A stretch of 64,000 nt of DNA from Ligula intestinalis. Taxonomy: Eukaryota > Platyhelminthes > Cestoda > Diphyllobothriidea > Diphyllobothriidae. Under the pieces are notes generated by a model. It was not told the origin of the DNA, ran no database searches, and saw only the letters and a list, made by a program, of their open reading frames with translations. The stretch covers positions 55,191,993-55,255,992 of the forward strand of contig JAYGXS010000005.1 in NCBI GenBank assembly GCA_036362985.1, written 5' to 3'. Both the position numbers and the translations under genes were made by a program. The first letter of the stretch is position 1, and each line of letters begins with the position of its first letter. Shown piece after piece: positions 54,401 through 64,000 of this stretch.

Positions 54401-56223
54401 TCTGCGATCTTCTGACACCTGGGCGGTTCCATCTTGGCAGAGGGGAATAAGTAGCTATTGCAAATTGAGAATCGCAGACGGTCTTTATGGTCACGAGTAC
54501 GTTATTCACCATCCCTTGAGGTGTCATAACTAACGAGTCAACAATTGGTTCTGCGACACACACCGCCTCGGCCTTACTCGACGCATGCATCGAGACATCG
54601 CACTACTTTTTCTTGGATGCATTGTCGAAATAGGTCTGTGCAAGGTAGCTTATTGCAAAAAGCAAGCGCTGGATTTCTCTGTCGTGGTCGAATTTTGTGT
54701 GCGGACCGGAGAACAGATCTGATGAGATTGGATGGCGCCCGTATGTCCCGTATTGCCCGTTCATATGTTTGTTCTCCGTAAACCTCGCTTTTAACTAATC
54801 GGTGGATTGAGTAGGAGCTGGCAATGATCAGAATCCGGAATTTTAGTTTTTATGAGAAAGTGACCGTTGTAGATAGATTTGCCGTCTTATTTTCGAGACA
54901 ACTAGGCAGTCACTTACTCAACAGTAGCCATAACTTATGTCACGAAGGTCACCCTTACCGATTACAATTATAAACCAGTGAAACGACCGAAAGTGTGTTG
55001 AGGTGTTCTTGTGGACAAGCCAAGTGAGGTACAGACGGCGAACAGATTGACGCCTACATAAGGTCCCCAAACAGAAAGCCATGGCAGCTTTTTGCCCCAT
55101 GACAACCAAATTATCTTTCGCAGGTGATGACGACAGACCTTCCGCCGTACTCAGCTGAATGGTCCCTCGGGAGGGTACATCCAATTCCTGTAGAGTTCAA
55201 CTATCTACAAGCAGAGGTAAGTCTTAATGAGAGCAACAACGTCCAACTTATGTTTAATTATTTAGGGTTCCACCAGGAGCAACTTTCTTTCTGTCTGGTT
55301 GGCCACTGCCTTGTGTCACAGGTTAACCACATGCCATTCCCTCCATAATTAATTGCAGTTCTTTAGGTTCGTTGTAACTTGCCACGAGCAATTTTGCTGT
55401 ATTCTATGTTGCTGACAGTTCCCTTAAATTACTATTAATCTTTTGAACTGCCGTTTAAAATTCACATACAGGAACGTTATTCGTTTGAAAATGCTTATAC
55501 CAGTTGAAACCGTGAAAACCAACGGGTAGAGAGAGAACGCTTAACTACTGATATTCAAAGGCTAGGAACGCCATGTCTGTGTTTCATTAGCCTGTAGGTA
55601 GTGTGAATCCGTTTTTGGCCTTTAAAAGGTATAAAAAGTGGATGGATAGTCAAATTATGACAAGTTGGACAAAATAGCAGAAAGAATAACATCTCACCTT
55701 CAACGCGACAATATTTCGTACACCCTGGAAACTGCGTACATACCCATTCACGCGAACGTATGACAGGCGGTCGAGCGATTTCGCCTTGTTAGCATCGGGA
55801 TTGGAATCCTATGAGTAAGCCAATAGAAATATGTGTATTTACTTCGTCATCAAGAAAGAGTTTAATCTGCAAATATGGTCCAGTGTAGTCGTCGATTTCG
55901 TAATCAATACGAGTGGCAGACTGGTTCACGGAACGAATAACGCCGACCAAGGATACCTATAAACCGTATCAAACAGCTGTTGAACTACCAATGAAAATTC
56001 GACGCCTGTGGCCGAAAGGTACTTATCACCTTCCTGTGTCGCCGAAGATATCTCAGCACACGTGCAAGGCATTATGCAATTCTGGCCTACATTTTTCTTG
56101 AAAACTATCAAGATCGTAGCAAAAAATGCAAACCTTTGCCGAAGTCGCTGCAGTTCCAGATAAAAAGCCCCCGCCAGTATCAGTACTCCCACCATAACCG
56201 CTAAAATCCACAGAAGACCACAT
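51199..56223 (-). CDS. RPA2: RPA2, replication protein A 32-kDa subunit, last exon missing
   Basis: RPA2 is the middle subunit of the nuclear ssDNA-binding trimer RPA, used in replication, repair and checkpoint signalling. Exons on -: 56223-56134, 56096-55989, 55956-55843, 55808-55698 and 51464-51199. All joins are phase 0 and the last visible exon ends in phase 2. The roughly 230 residues run from a Gly/Ser/Thr-rich N-terminus (MWSSVDFSGYGGS) through the OB fold (CIMPCTCAEISSAT, VSLVGVIRSV, RIDYEIDDYTGP, VNGYVRSFQGVRNIVALK), then VVPLDDMNEITCHILE, a linker, and the first half of the winged helix (GGLTVLQHQVL). Human RPA2 has 270 residues, so about 40 C-terminal residues are missing; I could not find their exon. 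Introns 1-3 are 37, 32 and 34 bp, while intron 4 is 4.2 kb and filled by a PLE. Confidence 0.92.
52140..54155 (-). mobile_element. PLE family C copy in RPA2 intron 4
   Basis: Read on - from about 53860 down with frameshifts: LIDDCHRRIRKYKAKIEEDK, KKDDSIIILPADKGRSTVVM (53330-53385), RFYGLPKIHKSNVPLRPIVA (53090-53150), VSFDVTSLFTSIPPKLA (motif A), TPMGSPISGLVTELVLQ (motif B, about 52710), FWRRYVDDTFVI (motif C, about 52640) and then FHSNHPVAHK (52410). All RT core motifs are intact, but at least four frame breaks make it a pseudogene. No GIY-YIG domain is recognisable. The 5' end forms an inverted repeat (53986-54152). Confidence 0.88.
53986..54152. repeat. Inverted repeat at PLE-C 5' end
   Basis: GAATAGCTCCCAGCTGCGAG at 53986 is perfectly repeated in inverse at 54133-54152, and GCGAGAGAATACTCG (54016-54030) pairs with CGAGTATTCTCTCGC (54080-54094). 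The left arm lacks about 28 bases present in the right arm. Both strands therefore encode the same peptide, RVFSRIR..IARSWELF. Confidence 0.85.
54156..55697. other. Rest of RPA2 intron 4
   Basis: No repeat or gene recognised. Confidence 0.45.
55698..55808 (-). CDS. RPA2: RPA2 exon 4 (OB-fold)
   Basis: 37 codons between CTCATAG and AAG|GTGAGA. It encodes SYVRVNGYVRSFQGVRNIVALK, matching [23 protein letters not shown] of RPA2. Confidence 0.93.
55843..55956 (-). CDS. RPA2: RPA2 exon 3 (OB-fold strands)
   Basis: 38 codons between TTTATAG and GAA|GTAAAT. It encodes VSLVGVIRSV, SATRIDYEIDDYTGP and LFLDDE, matching VTIVGIIRHA..TNIVYKIDDMT of the RPA2 OB fold. Confidence 0.93.
55989..56096 (-). CDS. 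RPA2: RPA2 exon 2
   Basis: The acceptor ends TTTTCAAG and the donor is TTG|GTAGTT; 36 codons. It encodes KNVGQNCIMPCTCAEISSAT to GVEFSL, matching the RAQHIVPCTISQLLSAT..IGNVEISQ region of RPA2. Two flanking introns are only 37 and 32 bp. Confidence 0.88.
56134..56223 (-). CDS. RPA2: RPA2 exon 1
   Basis: It starts ATG at 56223 and encodes 30 residues ending TAATSAK; the donor is AAG|GTTTGC. An upstream TTG-led extension of the frame lacks ATG and was not used. The Gly/Ser/Thr-rich composition matches the phosphorylated N-terminus of RPA2. Confidence 0.85.
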
Positions 56224-56280
56224 TTCAAACAAGTCGGGACTGTTATAATACGCGCGATTATGATACAATCACAAAAACTG
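56224..56280 (-). promoter_or_regulatory. RPA2 5' UTR with splice-acceptor-like site
   Basis: A pyrimidine-rich TTTGTTTGCAG ends at 56278 on the - strand, 54 bases before the start codon. It could be a 5' UTR intron acceptor or a spliced-leader trans-splicing site, which are common in flatworms. I cannot tell which. Confidence 0.4.
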
Positions 56281-57239
56281 CAAACAAAGGTCAATCCGTC
56301 TGCACTACTAAACAAATTGAACAACAAATTTAAATGTAATGAAAGTTTTCAAAAAAAATTTAAACGTCGTTTGAGCGTGCAAATGAGATTCAAAAAGCCG
56401 TTGACTTCTCATGATATTTGAAGAGGTCTGCATATTTTATACGTCTTAGAAACGTTTTGACCATTATTTTGTCCCCCAAAGTCCTAAATGAGGATAGCTT
56501 CTGATAGATTCTGCAGACTTAAGATTTATCCATGATATCTCCTTAATATGTACTCCTCAAAGGTTACTCCGATGTACCGAGGTACCGTTTGTACCGATAC
56601 ACTGTACAAAGTGCTGGGTCGACTCATCCTCCATTTTGTCCCCCGTAAGCAAATAATACATGTCAAGGATGAAGTATAACTTCTCTGTCTGTTCGCCGTA
56701 GGCTGCGTAGGCTTTCACGTCGTTTGCATCAACAAAATGACATTTCCGTTTTGCACTTGACCCTGCTAGCGCAATAACTGGATTGGACGGGGGTGGCGAC
56801 GGAGGAATACGGGGCGGTCCGGGGTTGAAGGTTAAGGCATATAAATTAGTCAGGAACCTTAACTTTTGTCAGTGCTGTGTATTTTCATCGGTCGCGGTAG
56901 AAACGCAATTAAAGTAATTTTTAGATATAATTTTATGTCAAGAAGGTGTTAAAATAAAAAAGTAGGTTTGTAAAGTGTTATTTGAAAGAAAACCTCGATC
57001 CCATGGACAGTTAATAAACCAAGCGTTTTGTTTTAACTTCCCACGAAGGCGTCATTCTTGGCCCTGACTAGTCGTGCGTTCTGTCGCGTGATAACCACCC
57101 TTTTGAATTTAAGATCATACCTATCATTGTTTGTCCAGTTACGAATGTTTTTTTAAAATTTATTTACGTTTCTCATAATATTATTGTTTAATTATTGACT
57201 ATAACAGCCAGCCTAGTGTAACTCGCTGGTTAGGTTCCT
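56281..57239. other. Upstream of RPA2
   Basis: AT-rich; may contain the RPA2 promoter, but no clear core element was identified. Confidence 0.45.
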
Positions 57240-59140
57240 GAAGCAGTCTGTGAGTGAAGTGTGCAGAAATACCTGAATAATATTGTTGTTCAGCATAAGT
57301 TGATGGTGAATATGCAGCGATCATACTACGGATTACACCGGAGCACTATATATAAGCGCATACAGCGCAGAAATCGGGCATATCTGGAGGCTTTTCGAGA
57401 TGAATTTGCAATGCGTCCGTTAACATACAATGCTGCTGAAACTGAAGACGACGAAGAAGAAATGCCTGTACTCACGCCAGAACTTCCTTCCGGGACGCAG
57501 TAAGGGTTTCTGACAGCGTACTATATAGAGACGTATGGGAAGTTGATGACACAACAGTCGCATCTAATTACTCATTCGTTGAAGCCCTTCGAGATTTTTG
57601 CGTGAATCGGTCGTTGCGCCATACTGATATTAAGGAGCTCTTTGATACGGACCGTGCTTTTAAGGGGCTCACTATCCCAGATGTACGGAGGAACACAAAA
57701 ACAATAATTGAGACGCCTCAATCGTGCTTTACAAAGTCACTCAGTAATGGTGACTATGTCCACGTCGGCTTTCATGAAGGCCTACTGAAGGAACTGCGTA
57801 CTTGTCAGAGGACTGCAATTCGGCAGGTGTGGCTGCAACTTCACATCGATGGAATGCGGCTTTTTAAAGCGTCCGGTCGATGTGTCTGGCCAATATTGTG
57901 CCGCATTACGAAGCCCTTTGTTTTCAGCCCTTTTGTTGTTGGTGTCGTCGTAGGTTGGGGTACACCTGACCTTATTGACATGTACCTTGAAGAGTGTGTT
58001 ACGGATCTCAAGGAACTCCTCGCGCATGGCCTGTCCACTGGACTAAGTCATGGCGTTTTGACTGTCATTCTGCATCAGATTGCCTGTAACTCACCAGCTC
58101 GTGCGTACGTGGAACAAGTTGCAGCTAACAATGGCACTTTTGGATGCGACAGATTTGCTTTCGCCTGTTCGTTATAGCCAACCTTACAGAGGTTGTCGCC
58201 AAGGGGTGAGCTTCAAAAAACGTATGATATTTCCGACGTCTAGTGGTAAGTTGCGGGATACTTTATCCTTTCGAACTCGCCGTCAGAAGTTCCATCACAA
58301 AGGGAGGTCTCCCTTTGAAGACCTACCCATAGACATGATTAAATTTTTTCCACTAGATTACATGCATCTGGTGTGCCTGGGTGTGATGAAAAGACTGCTG
58401 CATACTAGAACTGAATAACCTCATTGATGTTCTTAGTCGGTGTCTTCCAGTCGAGTTTGCACGTAAGTGCAGATCCCTGGAACACCTTAATTTTGGAAGG
58501 CCTCTGAGTGCCGAAATTTTTATTGTACATACGTCCCGTTGTTTTATTTTTTTCCTACGCTCCGTAAAATACTACCATTTTGATGCTTTCTACCGCTTTT
58601 TACATTTTTTTACCCTAAATTGCAAACACAGCATAGTCTATTAGCTAGGAATTTTTTAAATAATTTTGTACATGATCACTTTCTTTTGTATGGTCGCAAC
58701 CATGTTATTCACAATGTACATTTCCTCCTCCATCTTCTGGATGATGTTAGTCATTTCGGGGTATTAGATAATTTTCCACACTCCCTTTTGAGTCTTTCTT
58801 AGGGCGTTTTATAGAAAAAAATAGTGGTTCCACGTATGTTGCCGCCCAGGTGTACCGCCGTCATTTTGAAAAGCTGCAGTGTGACTCACAAGCATGCAAT
58901 GTGTCCTTAAATGACGATGAGGGTGTTTCCAAACCTCTTCATTTACGCGGCGGCTCAGACGCCATTTTACATAATGATTACGTCTTATCAACAAAATCAC
59001 CTGCTAATGTGGTTCAAATCGGCGATAGGCCGTGTGAACTTACATCTATTACGGCGGACAGTATAGAATATAGACCTTTTCTTGATTGCCAATCCCTTGT
59101 TACAACATCAATTTCTTTGTCCATTTTTTATGTTTGAAGC
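57240..59140 (+). mobile_element. TNP2/EnSpm-like transposase, decayed
   Basis: Pieces in several frames follow the order of a TNP2-type (EnSpm/CMC) transposase: N-terminal KRIQRRNRAYLEAF (57355), RSLRHTDIKELFDTDRAF and LTIPDVRRNTKTIIETP (57610-57720), then core LHIDGMRLFKASGRCVWPIL (57840), PFVVGVVVGWGTPDLIDMYL, and shifted CNSPARAYVEQVAANNGTFG. Further on, PIDMIKFFPLDYMHLVCLGV (58325-58385) matches the family block DYMHLVCLGVMRRLL. A C-terminal stretch lies at 58850-59137. At least three frame breaks make it inactive. No termini were identified. Confidence 0.8.
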
Positions 59141-59639
59141 TTCCATAGTAGAGGACTTTTTCCATACTGCATCCTTTGCTGACGTTGTTTGTAAATATGT
59201 CCCTTTTAAGATTAACAGCACATTTTCCTTATCCCTCATTTACATACATTTCTGGACAATAAAGATTTTTAAAAAATGTGCGCTTCTCCCTCAATGCTAC
59301 ACTTACTACAGTGAAGGATGTACTCGCAGTTTACTATGACTTCAGATGTTCCTCCTCGTTGAATTTCGCCATGAGATGTGCTCCCGCTTTTAATCTCTAG
59401 AGTCGCTTATGTGGCAGGAGTTAACGTTGGTCACGCAACTGGTTGAGAAGTCATGGTTAGACCACTCATGATGGCTCATTACATTTCCTTTAGAAAATAA
59501 AACACTGACTTTAGACAAGTGTATCAACATGACACAGATTTGAATCGGTAAGATTGGTCTTCACATTTTAAACTTTCACTCAGTAAACGAGAAGAGAAGA
59601 AAGCCGCTTGACGGGGGAAAACGGGATTTTGCGAGCAGG

Positions 59640-62400
59640 GGATCCAACTGATATTTGAGCTGGTTAAGAAACTCTCCGAACAAAAGCAGCTAGCCGATGA
59701 GGCCAATTTTGATGAAGGACCTTACCTGAATTTTGCGAAACTCTATTCGCGCACATTCAAAGCGCTGGGGAAAGCGCAACCCCCCGTACTTCAAGACGCA
59801 TAAGAAAACCCCATAGTTGACGCTAACTTGACCGCTAATAGCTTCAATGCGTTCCTCTCTAGAGCGTTTAGTGAAAACTCGGTCGCTCCACTTTTGACTA
59901 TCCGGACTTTGACGGGTGCCGTCCTTAAAACCATAAGTTTTACCCTCTGGGACGTGACTGTAGCCATTCTTCGTTTTCGACAATATTTTAATCCTGGACC
60001 AGATGGTGTCCCGGTTAGCTTTCTAAAAGCTGAAGCGAATGCTATCTTTCTGTCTATTCTGTGTATGATATTTGATCTTGCTCCTGAAAGCGAAACCTTT
60101 CCTTCGCTATGGAAAGATTTGAACATAATGCCTATTCCCAAGCACGGTCGACCAACGTCGTTTGTCGACTTTAGATTAATAAATACACTTCCCGAAGCCT
60201 CTACGATCTTGGAGACCTTGCTCAAATAAAAGATGATGCGTCATTTGACAGAGTACAACCTACTCAATTCAGCTCAACATGGATTTCTCGAGAAAAGATA
60301 TTGTGACACCTGCGAGATCTCTTTCTTTGATTATGAGCTACAGTCTAGACACAGCGGTTTTTACTTTGACACAGTCTATTTTGATTTTACTGAGGCCTTA
60401 GATCATGTTGACCGCGACTTCCTCCTTCTGAAACTGGCCTCTTTCGGCATAAGTAACACACTTCTGAACTATATATCTTCCTATTTGAATGTTCATACAC
60501 GAGTTCAAATATTTTCGAAAATACCCATTGAAACTTTCAGAAGATGAAATGGCGAACATACCTTTGTTTTCGAAAATTCTCATCAGGCCTTAACATTTAT
60601 ATAGTAATAAAGTAAAGGAAGAATGCGGTTTGCTAGAAAAATAAAAACTGTTTTCAGGACAGAGGGAATCGAAGGGAGGAAAAGGGGGTCAAAATACGCT
60701 CAGCATTTACGGGAACTGGTATTTGGCTGAGGTGTTAAGCTACTGGCTTTTGGATTAGCAGCTTTTGACTATGGCAACTGCGACACCGCGACGAAGTTCT
60801 GTTGAGCGCACAGGATCGGTCGGCGTAGCCTGATGGCGGCCGCTTCTGTCGTAACCAACAGACGTTGTCCAAGAAATGTTGAGTAGCTTCAAGGTACCTT
60901 GTACATAACTCGAAAGGCTTCTTTGGCATCTACCCGACGGTCTGGGTCTACCAGGTGCGCTAGAATGGAACTATTTACACCCTTTAGTTGACCCTTACCT
61001 AAACATGCAGGAATTTGTTCTCGTACTCTCTTGGACAAATGCCGGCTCGTGCGACCAATGTATCCCGCCCCACAGGAGCAGGTTAATGAATATATGCACA
61101 TAGATGTGGTCTGGGCTAGCAGTTTGTCCTTGCCCTCTCCGTATAGGATTGGAGCCGTCGAGAACAGTACGTGGGCGTAGGCTGCTGAGAAAGTGGTTGC
61201 TACAGCTTGACTCAGGCGCCTCCTTAGGAGTTCGCTTGGCCCGTCCCCTTGAAATGGTGCCCTGATGAATATTCGCTTATTCTTTGCGGTTGACACTGCA
61301 GGTTTTTGTGGCCTGTCAGCCATGTTCTTGGTTATTCGACTGGGCTACCCATTTTATCGAAACACGCCTTCAATCATCTTCAGCTCCTCTTCTACGCTAT
61401 CATTCGAGCAGATTCTTTACGCTCTTTGCGTCAAACATCGTATTTAATTACATTTGAAGTTAAGCGGTACGAAGCTAGCAAAACATATGTCTTTCTCAGA
61501 CCGCGTCTTCTTACGGTATTCTTTCCGTTGAATACTCCCATCAGCTCTTTTAATCAATAGTACATCAAGGAATGGGAACGTGCCAGATTGTTCTTCTTCT
61601 ACTGTAAACTAAATAGACAGGTGCGCCTGATTCACTGTATTCATTAGAGCTGAAAGGTTGGTTTGGTCTGATGCAACCGCGAATATATCATCTACGTAAC
61701 GTTTGTAGTACACCAGATTATTTGTCTGGTGGCTAAGTTGCGTAGCCTTCTGTTTGCCCATGAATATATTTGCTAGAAGTGGACCCAAGGGCCAGCCCAT
61801 AGCCAAGGGGAGGGACAACTAAAGGCTGTAAATAGTTCCATTCTAGCGCACCTGGTAGACTCAGACCGTCGGGTGGATGCCAAAGAGGTTTTCTGAGTTA
61901 TCTTTAAGTTACCTTAAGGCTACTCAAAATTTCTTGGGCAATGTCTGTTGGCTACGGTAGAAGCGGCCGCCATCAGGATACGCCGACCGATCCTGTGCGC
62001 TCAACAGAAATTCGTCGCGGCGCCGCAGTTGCCATGGTCAAAAGCTGCTAATCCAAAAGCGAGCAGCTTAACACCTCAGCTAACTACCAGTTCCCCTTAA
62101 TGCTGAGCGTATTTCGACCGCTCTTTCCTCCCCCCATTCCCTCTATCCTGAAAACAGTTCTATTTTTCTACCAACTTGCATTCTTCATTTACTTAATTAC
62201 CATATAAATGTAAAGGCCTGATGAAAGTTAAAATATCCAATGTTTTCTCCAGCCACACACATGTGAATAGTGGAGTTATTCAGGGTAGCGTATTTGGGCC
62301 GCTTGTATTTTGCCTTTTTGTTAATGATGTTGCAGATCGTTTTCAGTACGGTAGGTCCTTCATGTACGCTGACGACTTAAAAATTCGCTTATCGATATAA
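59640..62400 (+). mobile_element. CR1/jockey-like LINE reverse transcriptase, split by a PLE
   Basis: The left part (59640-60580) encodes, with two frame breaks, FNPGPDGVPVSFLKA, DFRLINTLPEASTILETLLK, SAQHGFLEKR and YFDFTEALDHVDRDFLLLKL (motif A). The right part (62226-62400) resumes with HVNSGVIQGSVFGPLVFCLF (motif B) and YADDLKIRL (motif C YADD). The PLE at 60583-62225 sits between them. The clade assignment rests on motif style only. Confidence 0.82.
60583..62225 (-). mobile_element. PLE family B copy with inverted ends, nested in a LINE
   Basis: On - it contains RT motifs B and C (GWPLGPLLANIFMG, YYKRYVDDIFAV; 61609-61800), then a GIY-YIG domain ([20 protein letters not shown]; about 61040-61110) and the C-terminus with frameshifts down to about 60735. 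The terminal 410 bases (60583-60994) are repeated in inverse at 61811-62225, so the insertion begins and ends with the same sequence (CATCAGGCCTT / AAGGCCTGATG). The RT is cut off at motif B by the inverted arm. Confidence 0.85.
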
Positions 62401-62939
62401 ACCGGCAGATTGCAACATCGTACTTGAGCTCATAAAAAGGATATGAAGGCTTTTGCTCAGTGGTGCTACACATGGCTCCTCACCCTTTCATGGCACCTAT
62501 GTTCCGTTTAGGTTGTTGGCGACGATCATCAGCCTCAAGTAAGTATGGATGGTCACGAACTTCATGTGCCAGGAGTTATCAAGGATCTGGTTATATCCTA
62601 TTCGAATAGTCTCAATCTGTCAGAGTACTGCGCCCTGATTGTCTCGAAAGCACGCTGAACTACCGGATTTATTCTTGGAAATTTTAAGACCATAAAGGTT
62701 AGAACTAGCCTTTATAATGCATACCTTTTGTTAGAATCGTACATTTGACTTCAGGTTTTTTTGACATTTCGATCAGTATTGAACAAACAAAAAATTAAAA
62801 TAAAACCAATATTGACTGCAAAAGAGGGAGTTTTTTTCAAGGTTTTTTCTGTCTTCGGGGTTTTGTAAGGCAACCAAGAGGTGCTTTACCAAAAAACTTT
62901 AAAAATTGCCTGTAAACTCGCAAAATAAATCTATGCATA

Positions 62940-63329
62940 CAGGGTGTCCCAAAAATGTATACACATTTTGAGCAATTGTAGCCTTGATGTTTATCGTAAT
63001 TTTCTCATTTTACAAACGTAAAAGTATTTGTAGGTATCAGTTTATTATTTCTCAACTGCATTTTGACTGTATTTTAAATAATTGAGAAGGACAGAACCTA
63101 TTGAATATGAATGCTCCCAAATACGAGTGGAATTGTTTCATAGTGTGTACAATTTCATTGCTTCGCGTTGTCAGCCATGTCTGGATTAAATGCCCGTCAG
63201 TTTGAGAGCATGCAGAGCCAAAACAATTAAATGGTACGTGTAAAAAATTTTACATTTTTGAAATAATAAAATTACAATAAACACCAAGTTTACAAGTAGT
63301 TAAAATGTGTATGCATTTTTGGACCCCTG
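62940..63329. mobile_element. Mariner-type MITE with TA duplication
   Basis: It starts CAGGGTGTCCCAAAAATGTA and ends with the complement of CAGGGGTCCAAAAATGCATA; both termini continue into ACACATTTT. It is flanked by TA on both sides (62938-62939, 63330-63331). At 390 bases it is non-autonomous. CAGGGTGTCCCAAAA termini are typical of mariner-like elements. Confidence 0.82.
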
Positions 63330-64000
63330 TATATATAATTTGGTGCACACATTTTTGGTCACCAACGAAACCATTTTTAACTTTTTAGCAAGTGAGTGTG
63401 CTGCTATTATGGTATATGATACAGCAGGCAAACATGATGGTTTGCGCATTTACTGGCTATTCGTAATCTTCGCTTTACTGTTACTTCTCTTCAGAAAATA
63501 ATTGAGAAGAGAGAAAGAAAGCCACTATAATAACGGGTAATAATAATATGTTTATTATGCCAGTTTAAAGGCAATTGTAAAGAGTTGGTAATGCACCTCT
63601 TGGGCGCCTTCCAACACCTCAAAGACAGGAAAAAACCTAAAACAAACTCCCTATGTTGCAGCCAGTATTGGTTTTGTATCAGGTTTTTTGTTTTGTCAAT
63701 AATGAGCGAGATAGGGAGGTTGTTTCAAGTGAAAAAAACCTGCCTTCAAAGGTATGATTCAAACGGAATAAATGTACAGTTGTAAGCTGAGTTGACTCAT
63801 CAGCAGGAGAAATGTTTCATATCGTTTAAGGACATTAGTTCCAGACGGAGATGGTTGGCACAAGAACACAGTGTTCTCAGTCTTCCTTCAATGGTTGTCG
63901 GCAAAAGGTCGCGCTATAAGCTGAAGGGTAAGCGAACTGTGGGCTGCTGCTTGAGCAGCATTATCTACAGCATGAAGCCTGGCGGGGTTCAAAGTCCACG
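63330..64000. other. No supported gene at window end
   Basis: Only short frames of no recognised family; CGTT/GAGAG low-complexity patches. Confidence 0.45.

Noticed and set aside
1..64000. CRISPR arrays, bacterial operons or prophage
   Set aside because: No regularly spaced direct repeats or bacterial genes; introns and retroelements show eukaryotic DNA.

Overview
This is eukaryotic DNA, most likely from a parasitic flatworm (tapeworm or fluke). The evidence is the divergence of the host proteins, the mix of 32-37 bp introns with multi-kilobase repeat-filled introns, and the abundance of Penelope-like (PLE), RTE and CR1-like retroelements. Such repeat-rich introns fit a large-genome lineage such as diphyllobothriid tapeworms or liver flukes better than the compact Taenia/Echinococcus genomes. 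This assignment is an inference. No bacterial operons, CRISPR arrays, rRNA genes or free tRNA genes were seen.

Three host genes can be reconstructed exon by exon. STUB1 (CHIP, a TPR plus U-box ubiquitin ligase and co-chaperone) lies on + from 15,337 to 29,641; its first exon is missing and it ends with a poly(A) signal at 30,054. TOPORS (a RING ubiquitin/SUMO ligase) lies on + from about 30,376 to 45,869, in five exons under my preferred model. RPA2 (32-kDa subunit of replication protein A) lies on - from 56,223 down to 51,199, five exons found, with the last one missing. Splice phases agree at every junction used. A decayed copy of the TOPORS last exon lies at about 12.95-13.94 kb, upstream of STUB1.

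Almost everything else is mobile DNA. At least four PLE groups are present: (A) at 5.5, 8.5, 16.1-17.0, 24.1 and 36.0-36.9 kb; (B) at 17.9-18.4, 41.6-42.2, 46.5 and 60.6-62.2 kb; (C) at 3.2-4.5 and 52.1-54.2 kb; (D) at 19.1-22.2 kb, with an uninterrupted 846-codon reverse transcriptase/GIY-YIG frame. Three PLE copies carry inverted tip duplications. Other elements are an RTE LINE (48.0-49.3 kb), a CR1/jockey-like LINE split by a PLE (59.6-62.4 kb), a Helitron fragment (6.2-7.1 kb), a TNP2/EnSpm-like transposase (57.2-59.1 kb), a Tc1/mariner fragment (38.6 kb), a mariner MITE (62.9 kb), a hAT MITE with a perfect 8-bp target duplication (17.6 kb), a pogo-like element whose remnant keeps a PCNA-binding motif (39.5 kb), a tRNA-derived SINE (about eight copies), LTR-like repeats, and a long fold-back palindrome (2.2 kb).

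The host genes share a protein quality-control and genome-maintenance flavour: two ubiquitin ligases in tandem and one ssDNA-binding subunit. Nothing in the sequence shows that they are co-regulated. The most unusual features are the PLEs: their inverted architectures, an intact frame with a damaged catalytic motif, and hammerhead-like motifs.
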